A stretch of 64,000 nucleotides of DNA from Fulvia fulva. Its lineage: Eukaryota; Ascomycota; Dothideomycetes; Mycosphaerellales; Mycosphaerellaceae. The notes beneath the pieces were generated by a model that ran no database searches, was not told the origin of the DNA, and worked only from the letters and a program-made list of their open reading frames with translations. Position numbers and translations under genes: made by a program. Every line of letters starts with the position of its first letter. Position 1 is the first letter of the stretch. Below, piece after piece: positions 31,139 through 42,570 of this stretch. The DNA lies in NCBI RefSeq assembly GCF_020509005.1, contig NC_063023.1, forward strand, positions 1,426,001 through 1,490,000, given 5' to 3'.

Positions 31139-32681
31139 ATACGGGACAAGGCAAGGCATTGTTTTGGGGAGTACGACAGTTATTATTGGGAGACAAGACA
31201 ACAGCAAATTTGTACAGCTCATCGGCTTAAGGCTCGAGAGATAGTTTCCTTTTATCCTCATTTTGATCTGATATCTTTGTGCAGCACTCATTTCTATTGC
31301 ACAATTTTTGGCGCGATCAACTGCTGAACATAGCGAGATGATTAATGAAACAATCATAATCGATCAAAAAAGCCACCTCCTTCTTTTCGCACTCACTTGT
31401 TAGTGCATTGATTATCGCAGCCTTCACCAGGACAGCACATTCCCTCCATCAATTCGCTATATATGGCGCCATGCTCACAGTTCAGCATCTCCGAACCTCG
31501 GACGGAATATCGTAGCAAGCCAGAATATCTCTCACCAAACCTCTATCAAACATTCCGAATACAGTATCGCCAGCTTACACACGTGACACATCGACACTTT
31601 CCCGGGCTTACGCAATCCTCAATTGAAACATCAAAACGCCCACAAAGTCTCCGAATCTCCACAACAGAGTTCACGTGGAGGCGCAGCCGCGCAGTCTTTC
31701 CCAAAGAAGGCCGTTCCAAAGTCGTGTACCTCGTGTTTCCCGCTTCAGGAGATGGTGATCAGACAGATCAACCTGTGCAGCCAAAGCTTGTCGTGCACCG
31801 TTTCAAACAGCTTTGCCGAGATCTTCATTTGTGATGGCTAGGCCGGATTGGGAAGAGGATGTGGTCGGGTGTGGAGATTGGCTGACACGAAGATTGCCAA
31901 GGTGAGGAGGGTTTGTTGTCTACTTGAAGAAAGAAAGGGTACTTTGGGTAGGAGGGGCCGGGGGTGTTTGTGGTGATTGTGATTTGGATGTGTGGAAGGA
32001 TTGGAGGAAGGATGGGTGTGTGGACTTGCTTTCTCTTTGATATGATTACATGTTTCGACTGCCAAACAATGAGGATGAGAACGAAGCCGACGCCTTGCAA
32101 TGCCGACACATCGAATCGTGGACAGCCAAGCAGGAGAGTCGCAGAGGCGCACGGTTTGTGCCTGCCGAGTCGTGGTAGGGAGTGCGTGGCTGCCATGCAA
32201 GAAGTTTTCGGCGCATCGCCTGAGCCGTGAAACGCAGTGCTCGGCGGGAAGGTACTGCCCTGGTGTGTTGTGCTGTTCTGAACGCTGTCTCTGCTGTCAG
32301 ATGCGCTTTGATAATGTCAGGTAACTGTAGCAATTGGGACTTGAATTGGCAACCGATTCTGCCCGAGGCCTCAGAACGGCGCTGTACTGTGATGCTGTCG
32401 AGATCCTATCTCTCTGGTTTTCTCAGCTGACACAGCCTCCAAGCATCTTAACACGCTCTAGCCTCAGAATTCCAGTAAAAACAAGAGCGATAGCGAGCCA
32501 CCCAGACTATCCAAGCAGAAGCGACTGACCAGACAGCCTCGCAGCGCTCGAAGATACACGTACCGTATACCCCTTCCCTTGCCTAAGCAGCATCACATCT
32601 AAACCTCTCAGTCTACCACATCCATCAGCATCCCACATCCAACTCCCACCAGACTCATCAACTCACCCCACCCTTCTGACC
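31139..32681. other. intergenic, 1.5 kb, nothing recognised
   Basis: No supported gene on either strand; normal composition. It holds the 3' flank of the tyrosinase gene and the 3' flank of the convergent small secreted protein. Confidence 0.4.
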
Positions 32682-33086
32682 CTACCGACAATAAGGCCCA
32701 CACCAATCCTGGAAAGGCTGCACCCATCCCTCCGGCCCCGTCATCAACACCGCGCTCTGTGCATTCGCACTCGCCGCATAAGCCGCCTGCTGCGTAACTT
32801 CCGAATGCTGGACACAGTCTCCCACAACCTGGATGAATGTAGCGCCAACACACGCCGTTCCGTTGTTCGCACAGTCTTGGGCACAAGCTGCCAGGTCGGT
32901 GGAGGGGTAGCGGGCAAGGTCAGGGCCGATGATGTTGAGGCCACAGCCGATGAAGTATGTGAGCTCCTGGTTGTTCGCTGTGATTGTGACGTTTTTGGCG
33001 TTGTCGGTAGGGCAGGTTGGAGAGCATTGTGCCGTGGCGGAGAGGGCCAGGGTAAGGAGGGTAGTGACTGTGGTGGTGATATGCAT
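32682..33086 (-). CDS. small cysteine-rich secreted protein, PAN-like
   Basis: 134 residues. The Met at 33086 (MHITTTVTTLLTLALSATAQ) begins a clean signal peptide; the frame is open upstream to 33146, but that would bury it. The mature part has nine cysteines, including CSPTC, CGLN, LAACAQDC, TACVGATFIQ and GDCVQH. The pattern of Cys pairs with AACAQDCANN and CVGATF is like short PAN/apple-type domains in fungal extracellular proteins. It ends WCGPYCR. Small, Cys-rich and secreted fits an effector-like or cell-surface protein, but no function can be assigned. Confidence 0.75.
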   Translation of the reverse strand: MHITTTVTTLLTLALSATAQCSPTCPTDNAKNVTITANNQELTYFIGCGLNIIGPDLARYPSTDLAACAQDCANNGTACVGATFIQVVGDCVQHSEVTQQAAYAASANAQSAVLMTGPEGWVQPFQDWCGPYCR

Positions 33087-33596
33087 GATTGCGATTGTTA
33101 CCTTGAGGTGAGTTGGACTGTGGTGAGGGGCGGGGAAGGTGTTCAAGGCTGCACTCCTGTGGTTGATATAGCTTCGTCGAATAGATGAAGTCCTTATTAT
33201 AGGCCTTCGCTAATGGATGTATTCCGGTCTTGGCTTGTTTCGATGCTTGTATCGTGACACAAAACTGGAGTCAATACGATGTGTGGCCACAACATCCGCA
33301 TTTGTACAACAGGCCGGGGCGACCATCGTATGGATCCATTTCGTTTGGTCTTGCCCGCAAGAGTGGTGAGGGTTTGAGTACTGAAGTGTCGTGATATTTG
33401 GACAGCTTCCTGTGAAGCGGATTCTGAGCTGGACATGCTACGGGCAGATGTCGGGATCTACAGTTCTACAGATTCGTCCTTCGTCGAGACCCACATGTGT
33501 GGTCTAGACTGATACCTGCATTTGCAAGAATGAAGTCGTTTTGGCCTCAGGAATGTGATACTCTCAGCATGGCAAGGGATGTGCAACCCTCCAGTG
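33087..33596. other. intergenic, nothing recognised
   Basis: Promoter side of the small secreted protein and 3' flank of the frameshifted GH3 gene. No coding signal. Confidence 0.4.
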
Positions 33597-34654
33597 CTAC
33601 TTCAGTCCCCTCCTCGATTTCTCGAACGTCGCTCGATCCAGACGACCAGAGCTCAAAGCGGCTGCAATTGCATCTACCGCCTCACTGCCCTGCGACACTT
33701 GCCTCACCGAAGCAAGGACAATATCCATGCCAGCAAGCGATGCCAAGACCGCCAGCTCGCCTGTATTGCCAAAGCTCTTGATAGCGCCAGCTTCGAGTGC
33801 ATCACTAATGGTGACGCCCTGGAAGTTGAGTCTACCACGCAGCTCCTGCTGAAACCACTTCTTACTCAGACCCGACGGCTTCTTGCTGTCGAGCACTGGG
33901 TAGATTGCCCAAGATGGCATGATCATCTTAACTCCTGCCTTGATGGCATTCTTATATGGAGTTTCATCGAACTCCGTAAGTCTGCCAGCGACACATTAAG
34001 TGTGACAGGCTTAAGGTCCGTATTGGCAGTTTTACCAGCAGCGCCAAGGCCTGGGAAATGTTTCGCGGTGGCAACGTAACCTCTTGATTGCAGACTGGTC
34101 ACCCAGGATGCGGCGCGCTTGCCAACAATGGCAGTATCCATGCTGAATGAGCGACCTACGCTATCCGTGAAGTCTCCTTGCTCACGGAATACGTCCACGA
34201 CTGGAGCCAGGTCGCCATTGGTATTGTAGTTGGAAAAGACGTCAGCCACCGTCGAGCCGGCAGATGCAGCTTCTCCGGCAGGATCATTCGATGCACCGAT
34301 TGCTTTTGCCGACATTACGGGACCTCCTGGAAGACGATTGACTTTGCCACCCTCTTGATCTGTCACCACCAACAATGGAAAGCCGGGGTAGCTCTTGGAC
34401 TTCTTGTAAGCATCTTGTAACGACTCGAGCTGCGCAGGAAGTTGATCGTTAATATTCTCGCCGAAGAAGATGACTCCGCCCACTTTACCAGCGGTCGTGG
34501 CGTCTATCAGTTCTTGGGGTATGGATGTGCCTGGCCAGCTCCAGATAACGTGATATCCAGCCTGTACTGCATTGCTGTCGGCCTGAGCTGCCGCAAGACT
34601 CAGCGTAGCAATACTTGCCAAGACCAACCATACCGAGCTGTTCAACACCTTCAT
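33597..34654 (-). pseudogene. secreted GH3-family glycosidase (beta-N-acetylhexosaminidase-like), frameshifted
   Basis: A short, single-domain glycoside hydrolase family 3 protein, the type that includes NagZ-like exo-hexosaminidases. A signal peptide follows the Met at 34654 (MKVLNSSVWLVLASIATLSLA). Motifs: DQEGGKVNRLPG, GDLAPVVDV, the family signature AKHFPGLGAAGKTANTD and TISDALEAGA with the nucleophile Asp. One base appears to be missing between 33971 and 33972. Upstream of it the frame reads LADLRS; downstream, in the next frame, FDETPYKNAIKAGVKMIMPSWAIYP continues the family sequence without a gap. No intron signals occur at that point. Everything else looks intact, so this is either a very young pseudogene or a one-base sequence error. 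Confidence 0.75.
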
Positions 34655-34860
34655 GCTGTGTCGCTGCAATACACTCGATTTTGGAGCAAATTGTGCGAAC
34701 CCCTGTCCACGAGGTCAACTTTATACCCGAGGAATCGCTGTCCAGGTCCCCATGTGGTCAGTCTCCAATGGCAGGGTAGCACCCACGTGAAAACTCTATC
34801 GTAGATTGACAGTCGATGAACAGCGAGGTCATCGGACTTCAAGGAAGCCGCCTGCTCGCT

Positions 34861-35991
34861 TCACTTCAAGTAGTCCGCTGTCTGCTTCTCTGTCATGCCT
34901 GGGAACGCGATGCGAGTTGCAATCCACTCGGGGCTGAAAGGATGGACAGCAGTCTGGGCATTGTGCTCTGACAGATCGCTGGGTTTGATCTCGTCGACGG
35001 TCTTCTGCCACAACTTGTTAAGAACGGCACGATTCTCTTCCCATATAAGCCAAGTAACAGCTTGCAGTAAACAGTCGGCCAGGTCGTCCAGCTTGCCTCC
35101 TGCCATCGCGACAGCGTCTTTACTCTGACGTGGGTCCAACCTGAAAGCCTCTGCAATCTTGATCGCTTCTCCTTCGAATCGCAGATCGAGGTCCGATGTC
35201 CCTGCTACCCAAGAGCGGACGATATCAACCTTGTCTTTCTTGTCAATCTTCCTGCGATCAGACATGGCGTGCGTGATCATGGTTTGCACATTGCCATTGT
35301 CCTCGTCAAATAGAGTCGGCGGCTTCAAAGACATCGATGCTGCGGATGACCAGAATTGCGCCACTCTCGCTGGACTAACTGCGAGGACGGTTGGAAACGC
35401 ATCGGTCATCTTGCCTTCCTGTCGTAACGTTTCGAGGGACGCCCAGAGCATGCTTTCGAGCATGTTCACACGAACAGTCCACTCTTGGATGGCAGCAGCG
35501 CCGCCGGAACGAAATCTTTGACGCTCAATCAAAAGGGTGTCCGGTTCGTGGCTAAGCAGATCTTTCGTGACCCTGTACGCTGTTTTTGACAGCACTGCGG
35601 GGGTGAAAGAGTCTTTGGTCACTGGCGCAGCTAGCTTGGCTTTCACACGCTTAATTGATCGTTCTTGAGAAGTTTCCACGGCAATGTCCTCAGTGAAGTT
35701 GTCTGCAGCCGTCTCGAGCAGATCCATGCGTTTCCAGGAGTGCACAACCAGCGAGATCTGATTTGGCTTCTCTTTGGGCATACGAGGCTCAATAACGCAG
35801 TATGCCAGATTCCGAATGCCCATGTCCAGGCTGACAAGCCGTCGAGGAGTGTTCCCCTGTCTTTGCTGTGGAACGGTGGCCGTGAGTGACGATTGGAGCT
35901 CAGCTTTGGTTCCAGTCGTCGGTAAGCCAGTGAGATATGCCCAGTATCTGAGCTGCCAACCCTTTAGGGACGGCTGTCGAAGGATGGCCAT
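34861..35991 (-). CDS. CCE1: mitochondrial Holliday junction resolvase, Cce1/Ydc2 type
   Basis: Cleaves four-way DNA junctions, in yeasts to resolve recombination intermediates of mitochondrial DNA. Single exon, 376 residues. A SAP-like DNA-binding motif opens the protein (about 5-40, LKGWQLRYWAYLTGLPTTGTK). The RNase H-fold catalytic core follows, with the first acidic residue in SLDMGIRNLAYC (Asp56), then LLIERQRFRSGGAAAIQEW and, near the C-terminus, KLDDLADCLLQA, which supplies the last acidic pair. The order and spacing match the family. It lies 207 bases upstream of the GH3-like gene on the same strand, and is divergent from the beta-glucosidase. The start at 35991 is the first Met and puts the SAP motif at the very N-terminus, so any mitochondrial targeting signal is not obvious. 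Confidence 0.85.
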   Translation of the reverse strand: MAILRQPSLKGWQLRYWAYLTGLPTTGTKAELQSSLTATVPQQRQGNTPRRLVSLDMGIRNLAYCVIEPRMPKEKPNQISLVVHSWKRMDLLETAADNFTEDIAVETSQERSIKRVKAKLAAPVTKDSFTPAVLSKTAYRVTKDLLSHEPDTLLIERQRFRSGGAAAIQEWTVRVNMLESMLWASLETLRQEGKMTDAFPTVLAVSPARVAQFWSSAASMSLKPPTLFDEDNGNVQTMITHAMSDRRKIDKKDKVDIVRSWVAGTSDLDLRFEGEAIKIAEAFRLDPRQSKDAVAMAGGKLDDLADCLLQAVTWLIWEENRAVLNKLWQKTVDEIKPSDLSEHNAQTAVHPFSPEWIATRIAFPGMTEKQTADYLK

Positions 35992-36797
35992 GACGGGACA
36001 ATTGCAGTGCCCGGGCTAATTGAATCAAAGAAGAAGGTCTAGTCACTTCGATGGCGCTGTCTTCGTTCTCGTAGGCTGGCTTGTCACTGTCATCGCGACT
36101 ATTCCTAGCACCGCTCTCGGTTCCGTGGTCGTTACGCGTGATTGAAAGTTGATCGCGAAAGAACCGTCGCCGAGAAACACGAAAAGGGCACGGGCACGGA
36201 CCACTTACGACATATCATGTGTTTGACATTGGAGCAGTGCCAATCATCGCATGTGAAAGCAGTGCCCAGCGTAGAGCCTCTGTGTCTTGATTCGTGAAGA
36301 TGCGGAGGAATGTGTATGGTCGGAGAACACAGAGACACCCAGGGGCAACTGCCGACAGAACAGCCGAGGATCGGTCCGTGTTCGGCCGGCGACACGGCCC
36401 TGAGATCCAGCAAGATCTCACACTAAAACACCGCCATCTTGACGCCCTCTGTGGAGGGGTGTACAGCCACAGCAATCGTTGAAGCAGCATGTGATGCAGC
36501 ACTCTCTTCAAGGCCTTGTCAAACGTGGGCTCGGCGTTGATAGGGCGCCATGTGGCCCACCTGCTACGAATCTTCGGAGCGTCCCCGTCCAGCTACCACG
36601 TGGAACGGAGGGCCGCTCTCCGCTGCACTAGCCATGGGCTTGTGTGAACCTCAGTCGTCTTGATTAGGCTGAGTACCTTCACTGATCACTACAAGATAGA
36701 TCCTTGTCCCAAAGCAACACTCACCTCAAACACTGGGCATACAGCTGGCTGGAGCAGCCAGGTTTAATCTCGCTGCATAGCTTCGGAGGTAGACACC
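35992..36797. other. divergent promoter region between the resolvase and the beta-glucosidase
   Basis: Non-coding on both strands as far as can be seen; no repeats. Confidence 0.4.
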
Positions 36798-39358
36798 ATG
36801 AAGTACCAAGACTTCGATGCGGAGGAGACATTGGCCAAATTAACCATTACTGAGAAGACTTCGCTGGTCTCAGGTACTGACTTTTGGCATTTGGCTGGGA
36901 TCCCACGACTGGGCATACCCGCCATCCGAACCTCAGATGGGCCTAATGGTGTCAGAGGGACCAAGTTCTTCAATGGTGTTGCTGCAGCTTGTTTGCCTTG
37001 CGGTGAGTCGTATTGAAGCATTACCGCTCTATCGAAGTTGCTGAGAATCCCAATACAGGCACTGCACTCGGAGCGACATGGGACAAAGATCTTGTGCAGA
37101 GGGGTGGCGAGCTCATTGGCAAAGAATGTATAGCCAAAGGAGCGTCAATATCGCTAGGCCCGACTGTGAACATGCAGCGATCGCCGCTTGGCGGCAGAGG
37201 ATTCGAATCCTACTCAGAGGACCCAGTGCTCGCTGGTCACTGCGCAGCGGCGGCCGTCAGAGGCATACAGTCAACGGGTGTTGCAGCTACCTTGAAGCAC
37301 TTTGTCTGCAACGATCTGGAAGACAAGCGAATGTCCAGCAACAGCATAGTCACAGAGCGGGCGCTGCGGGAAGTGTATCTTCTGCCGTTCCAGATTGCAC
37401 AACGAGACGCCAAGCCGTGGGCATACATGACTGCATACAACTTACTTAATGGTCTACACTGTAGCGAGAACCCGAAGCTCCTCCAGGACATCTTACGCAA
37501 GGAGTGGGGCTTCGATGGAATGGTCATGTCTGACTGGTTTGGAACATACTCCACTACAGAAGCCTTGAAGGCTGGTCTGGATTTGGAAATGCCCGGACCA
37601 CCAAACCTTAGAGGACAACAAATCAGTTTGGCAATGAGCTGTGGCAAAGTGTTGAGGCACCATCTCGATGCACGAGTTAGAGAAGTTCTGAAGCTGATCA
37701 AGAAGCTGCTGCCTCTGCAGGTTGAGGAGAATGCTGAGGAGACGACCATCGATTCGCCAGAGACTGCTGCCCTTCTGCGATCAATAGCGGCTCAGAGTTT
37801 GATCCTACTAAAGAATGAAGACTCAGTTCTACCATACAAAAAGGACAAGACGACAGCTGTGATTGGACCGAACGCAGATTTCGCTGCATTTTCCGGAGGA
37901 GGATCTGCAGCTCTTCTTCCCTATTACGCTGTGACGCCCCTTGACGGTGTCAAGAGCAAGACGCAGAATATCCAGCACGAACTTGGCGCACCTGGCTGGA
38001 AGCGTCTGCCACTACTCTCGCGTGTGGCAAAGACAAACACTGGCAAGTCGGGCTTGATCATGAAATTCTACCTGGAACCACCAATCAAGTCCAATCGCAC
38101 TGCGATCGACGAGCTGCACATCCGCGACACAAGTATCTTCCTGTTCGACTACAAGAACCCACAGCTCAGAACACATCTCTTCTACGCCGACGTCGACTGC
38201 ACCTTCACACCTGACGAGACGGCAGAGTACGAGTTCAGCTGCTCAGTCGCAGGTACCGCAAAGATCTTTGTCGACGGCAAGCTAGTTGTCGACAACATGA
38301 CCAAGCAACGTCCTGGCGATTCGTTCTTCGGCATTGGTACCGAGGAAGAGATTGGCAGTATCCAGCTCGAAGCTGGCAAAGACTACGCCGTCCACGTCGA
38401 ATTCGGCTCGCTGCCCACTCTCACCTACAAGAAAGAGGGTGTGACAGCCTTCGGCGCCGGCGGAGTTCGACTAGGTTGCCACCGCAAAGTCGACACGAAA
38501 GTCGAGATCGAGCGTGCCGTAGCACTAGCGAAGAAAGTTGATCAAGTCGTCCTCTGCGCCGGTCTCAACAGCGACTGGGAATCGGAAGGCTACGATCGCG
38601 ACCACATGGACCTCCCACCTGGCTCGGACGAACTCATCGAAGCGGTCATCGCCGCGAATCCGAACACCACTGTCGTCGTGCAGTCGGGCACGCCCGTTAC
38701 AATGCCCTGGGCAAGCAAAGCCAAAGCCATCGTGCAAGCTTGGTACGGCGGTAACGAGACTGGAAACGCTATCGCTGATGTCGTATTTGGCGATGTCAAT
38801 CCTTCTGGAAAGTTGAGTCTGTCGTTTCCGAAGCGGAATGAAGACAATCCTGCTTTCCTCAACTACAAGAGCGATGACAACAGAGTCATCTACGGCGAGG
38901 ATGTATACATAGGCTACCGCTTCTACGAGAAGACCGGACGAGAAGTTCTCTTCCCCTTCGGCCACGGGTTGAGCTACACCACCTTCGACACTAAGAACCT
39001 CGCCATCAACGCCACAGACGATTCGGACGAGATCACAGTGACCGTCGACGTCTCGAATACTGGCAAAATTCCGGGATCTGAGGTCGTGCAGGTCTACATT
39101 GCTCCACAATCTCCTAGCATCAACAGGCCGAAAAAGGAGTTGAAGGGTTTCGGGAAAGTGTTTGTGGAAGCGGGCAAGACGGAGAAGGTGGAAGTGAAGC
39201 TTTTGAGGAAGTATGCGACGAGTTTCTATCACGAGGGGAAGGATGCTTGGTTGAGTGAGAAGGGGAAGTATACAGTGCTCGTGGGCAATTCGAGTGCGAA
39301 CACGTCGTTAAGTGGGGAGCTTGAGGTGGTGAAGGAGTTGGTCTGGAAAGGATTGTAG
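36798..39358 (+). CDS. GH3 beta-glucosidase with PA14 domain
   Basis: Hydrolyses terminal beta-glucosides, for example cellobiose or plant and fungal glucosides. Exons are 36798-37002 and 37059-39358; the 56-nt intron (GTGAGT ... ACAG) joins CLPCG to TALGATWD. 834 residues. The N-terminal TIM barrel has [16 protein letters not shown], the conserved [10 protein letters not shown] and the nucleophile Asp227 in VMSDWFGTY. The second alpha/beta domain follows ([14 protein letters not shown]). It is split by a PA14 domain (about 395-550; [28 protein letters not shown]) and closed by a fibronectin-III-like domain ([21 protein letters not shown]). There is no signal peptide, so it is probably intracellular or non-classically exported, as in many PA14-containing members. 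Confidence 0.92.
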
Positions 39359-39524
39359 ACGTTCCAAAGCCGCAGATTGTCTCATGGTTGAAGGACACGG
39401 GGTATCTATCCTGACATAGACCGAAGCGCTTTATGCTGTGGTGCCACCTCCATCTACCACGCCATTGTTTGCTGTGTCCGTATGCTCTGCGCGAACACGT
39501 ATTCAAAATATGCTTCGAACATCC

Positions 39525-42274
39525 TTAGACCTTGTTCAAGATCTTCATCGCATCCTTCAGACTTTCGATCTCCTTCTTCAACTGCGCCCTCATTCTCTGC
39601 AAGCCCGGCGCCTCTCCAGCAATCTCCCTCAACTCCTCCTTCTTGAGACGACTCACGTAAATCGGCGAGAAGAGCATCAATGGACTCTCCTCTCCGTGCA
39701 GAAGGTGATGGTTGACAGCCTGCTTGCATACGGAATCGACAAAAGTCTTGCGCGCAACCTTGTAGTACGACTTCAGGATGTCGTGAATGTCCTGGACGAT
39801 GAAGTCGTCATTGCTCATGTCGTGGGCGGCGACGGCTTGGCTGACTGGGACAACTTCTTGGGTCATGCTGTCCGGGGAACCGAATACACTGTTTTGGTTG
39901 AATCGCGATAAAGGGAATGCGTTCTTCCTCATGCTGGCCATGACTTTGCCCTGGCGACTGGAATCTGGTTAGTAGGCGCTCTAGAATCGCGAGAGCGCAG
40001 AACGCGCCAAGCTGCACACCCGCAGCCTGGGCACTGCTACTCCTCTCAAGACTTGAACGTACCTCTTCTGTAAGTTGTTGTTGAAACTAAAAGCAAAGAA
40101 TTCAAGGTCAGCAGGTGTCTCAGACACGCGAAGATGCCTGGCACCCTTCACTTTGCTTACCAGTGATTTTGAGTCGCCGGCGTGTTGCTCCTCTCGACTT
40201 GGAGCAGGAACTTGGTGTTTGTCATGGCCATGCCATAGCGAGTGTTGAGTTTGTCCGACATTTTGTTGAGAAGCGCTACGCGGACGTCTCGATCGGAGCA
40301 TAGAGAAGCCAGGGCAGACTCAATGAACATTTGGACCATCACCTAAACAGAAGTGCATTAGCCATTGTCAGAAACCGCGTTGCGATGTCTCAGCGAATGC
40401 TATTGAGCTGGGGTTGAGGCCTCCTGCCCTTCGAATTAACTCACGATGATGTCGCTCACGTAGCCCAAGCTGATGTCTTCCCACTTCTCCGACTGCTTAC
40501 GCATGGTCGTGGCAATGATTGAAGGGTTGAAGGTGCCTAATGGACAGATGTGTTAGCCAGAGTCCATGAATGGAGCGTACGGACTCTCGATCAAACCACC
40601 ACTTTCTGAGCCATTGTTCAATGCTTACCGATCTCGAAACCTCTGTTCTGCAGAAACTTCTCGTGCAGCCACGGTTTGATGTCGCCGGCTTCTCGACGTA
40701 ACAAGCTGATCTGCTTGTGAAGGACGTCGGCCAGCTCATCGATGTCTGCTTCCTTCCGCACGTTAAATTCGGTCTCCTCATCGGGCGGTGGAGGGACCGC
40801 ATCCTCGCCATCCTTACGCAGAAACGAATATGTTTGACCGAACTTCGCCATTTCGTCCGCAAACGTGTCTTGTCTGAACCTAACAGCAGGGGCGATGCGC
40901 AGCGTCTCGTTCGAGTTGAACACAGTATCAGCGGCATAGTTGGCGGTGAGAGCAAGAGTCACTAAGCGCTGGAAGTTGGTAGCTAGTTCGGTGAGGAACG
41001 AGTTTTGCTCAAAGAGCTCGCCTCGCTCAGGCCCGAGGTTTTTGAGCTTCTTCTGCTGTGCATTCAATTGGGTCTTAATCTCTTGCTTGACCTTTCTTAC
41101 TGTCAGTACGTGAAGTCTCTTGGTGGGTGAGATGATTGAGCTACCTTCGGGAACACCTTCTTCACCTGTCCAGATAGGATCTCCTTGAGTCGCAGACGTA
41201 GCGAGTTGATCCCGACCTTGTCCTTGTCGATGAGGTTCCATGGCGAAGTCGAACGAAAGAAGCTGTCCTCCAAGCTTGTGCGGTCCAACTCAGTGTCCGA
41301 GAGCTCCTTCTGGCCAGGGTTAACGATCATGTGCCAGCCAAGCTTCATGGATCGACTGCGGCCGTCCATCAGGTTTACGACATGTGACTCGGCGCCTTTG
41401 TCAACTAGGTCAGGCTTTGTAAGTACACCGAGCGTGCGATCCCCAGCAGGGTCAGCTTCTAGTGCCAGTTCGAGGATCTCTTGTGTGGCCACATCGACGT
41501 GGGCAGGAATGACAGCAAGCATGACTGACCGGGGGTTGATCATGTAGCCATGGACCATATTGCGCACCAACTCAATGTCAGCTTTGGTGGTGAGACCTTC
41601 GGTAGTGCTCTTGAAGATCCCTGGCACATCAACGACACTCAGATGCTCTTGATCAGGTCCAGAGACCTCGAGTCGCAAAATGTCGTTCGAGAAGGTGGGT
41701 GTGCGCTTGCCGTCTTCACCGGTCTTGGAGAGACCCATCTCGGTATGTACCTGCGCGTGGAGTCAGCATGTGGGCGTGGGTGGTATGACGACAGCAGCAA
41801 ACTGACCTCCTTCATGATCTCTGTAAAGACAGCGGAGTCGAGTGACTCCACGTCCTTCTTGTACGCCCGGACTCGCGCAGTATGCTCGGGTGAAGCGTGT
41901 TGGTCGGGGATGATCGAGACGACGATACCCTCAGATGCCTCCCTACGGAAGACAATCTGAGTGGCGAAGCGGGTGCATAGTCCGCTGTCGCGTGGTAGAG
42001 GCTTGTTGACGAGACCTTCCAGCACGCTGCTCTTGCCGGAAGACTGGTCGCCCACGACGACGATCTGCGGCAGATCAACCAATTCGCCAACACCACAGGC
42101 GAACAGCTTGTCAATCTTCTCGAGCATAGCGGGCTCGGCCAGGCCGTTGACCTCTTCCTTCTTGTTTGCCGCCATTGTTGGTGTCGACAAAGTTGTGGTG
42201 GCAGCCGGGAAGAGTGGCTTGGAAAAGGGGGATGGCTGGGCGAAGCGAATTTGCGTCGGTGCGAAAGATCCCAT
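39525..42274 (-). CDS. dynamin-family GTPase (Mx-like fungal dynamin)
   Basis: A large GTPase expected to self-assemble on membranes or, in Mx-like members, in cytoplasm. Seven exons: 41807-42274, 41145-41750, 40629-41091, 40445-40536, 40161-40342, 40063-40086 and 39525-39957; all junctions keep phase, giving 755 residues. GTPase motifs: GDQSSGKSSV (75-84), DVPGIFKST and TKPDLVDKG. The middle and stalk region includes ERGELFEQNSFLTELATNFQ. The C-terminal GTPase effector domain is in DIHDILKSYYKVARKTFVDSV. No PH domain or Pro-rich tail, so it is not a classical endocytic dynamin. Exon 6 is a 24-nt microexon. The Met at 42175 (MAANKKEEV) is an alternative start. The paralogue class (Mx-like rather than Vps1 or Dnm1) is a judgement from overall wording. 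Confidence 0.85.
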
Positions 42275-42570
42275 CTCTTCGGAGTTCTGTTCGGGGGCGA
42301 CTGAGGGAAAAGGTTGAAGTTCCAGTGACGGGTTAAAAGCGCTCGCCCGCAGCCCGCACGGCTATATATGCAAACGGTCATGCAGGTTCCCGCATTTAGC
42401 GCCGCAGCACATGTGAGGCAGGCACGACCATTCACAAAGCAGGCCGCGAGACAGTGTGTCTCAACGCGCGGAGCTACGGTGCAGTAGATGTAAGTCAACA
42501 GACTCCTGCGGGAATGTTATCGTGCTGTCACTCGTACCTGCCTCCGGCGTTGCAGCAAGGGTCGAGCGTT

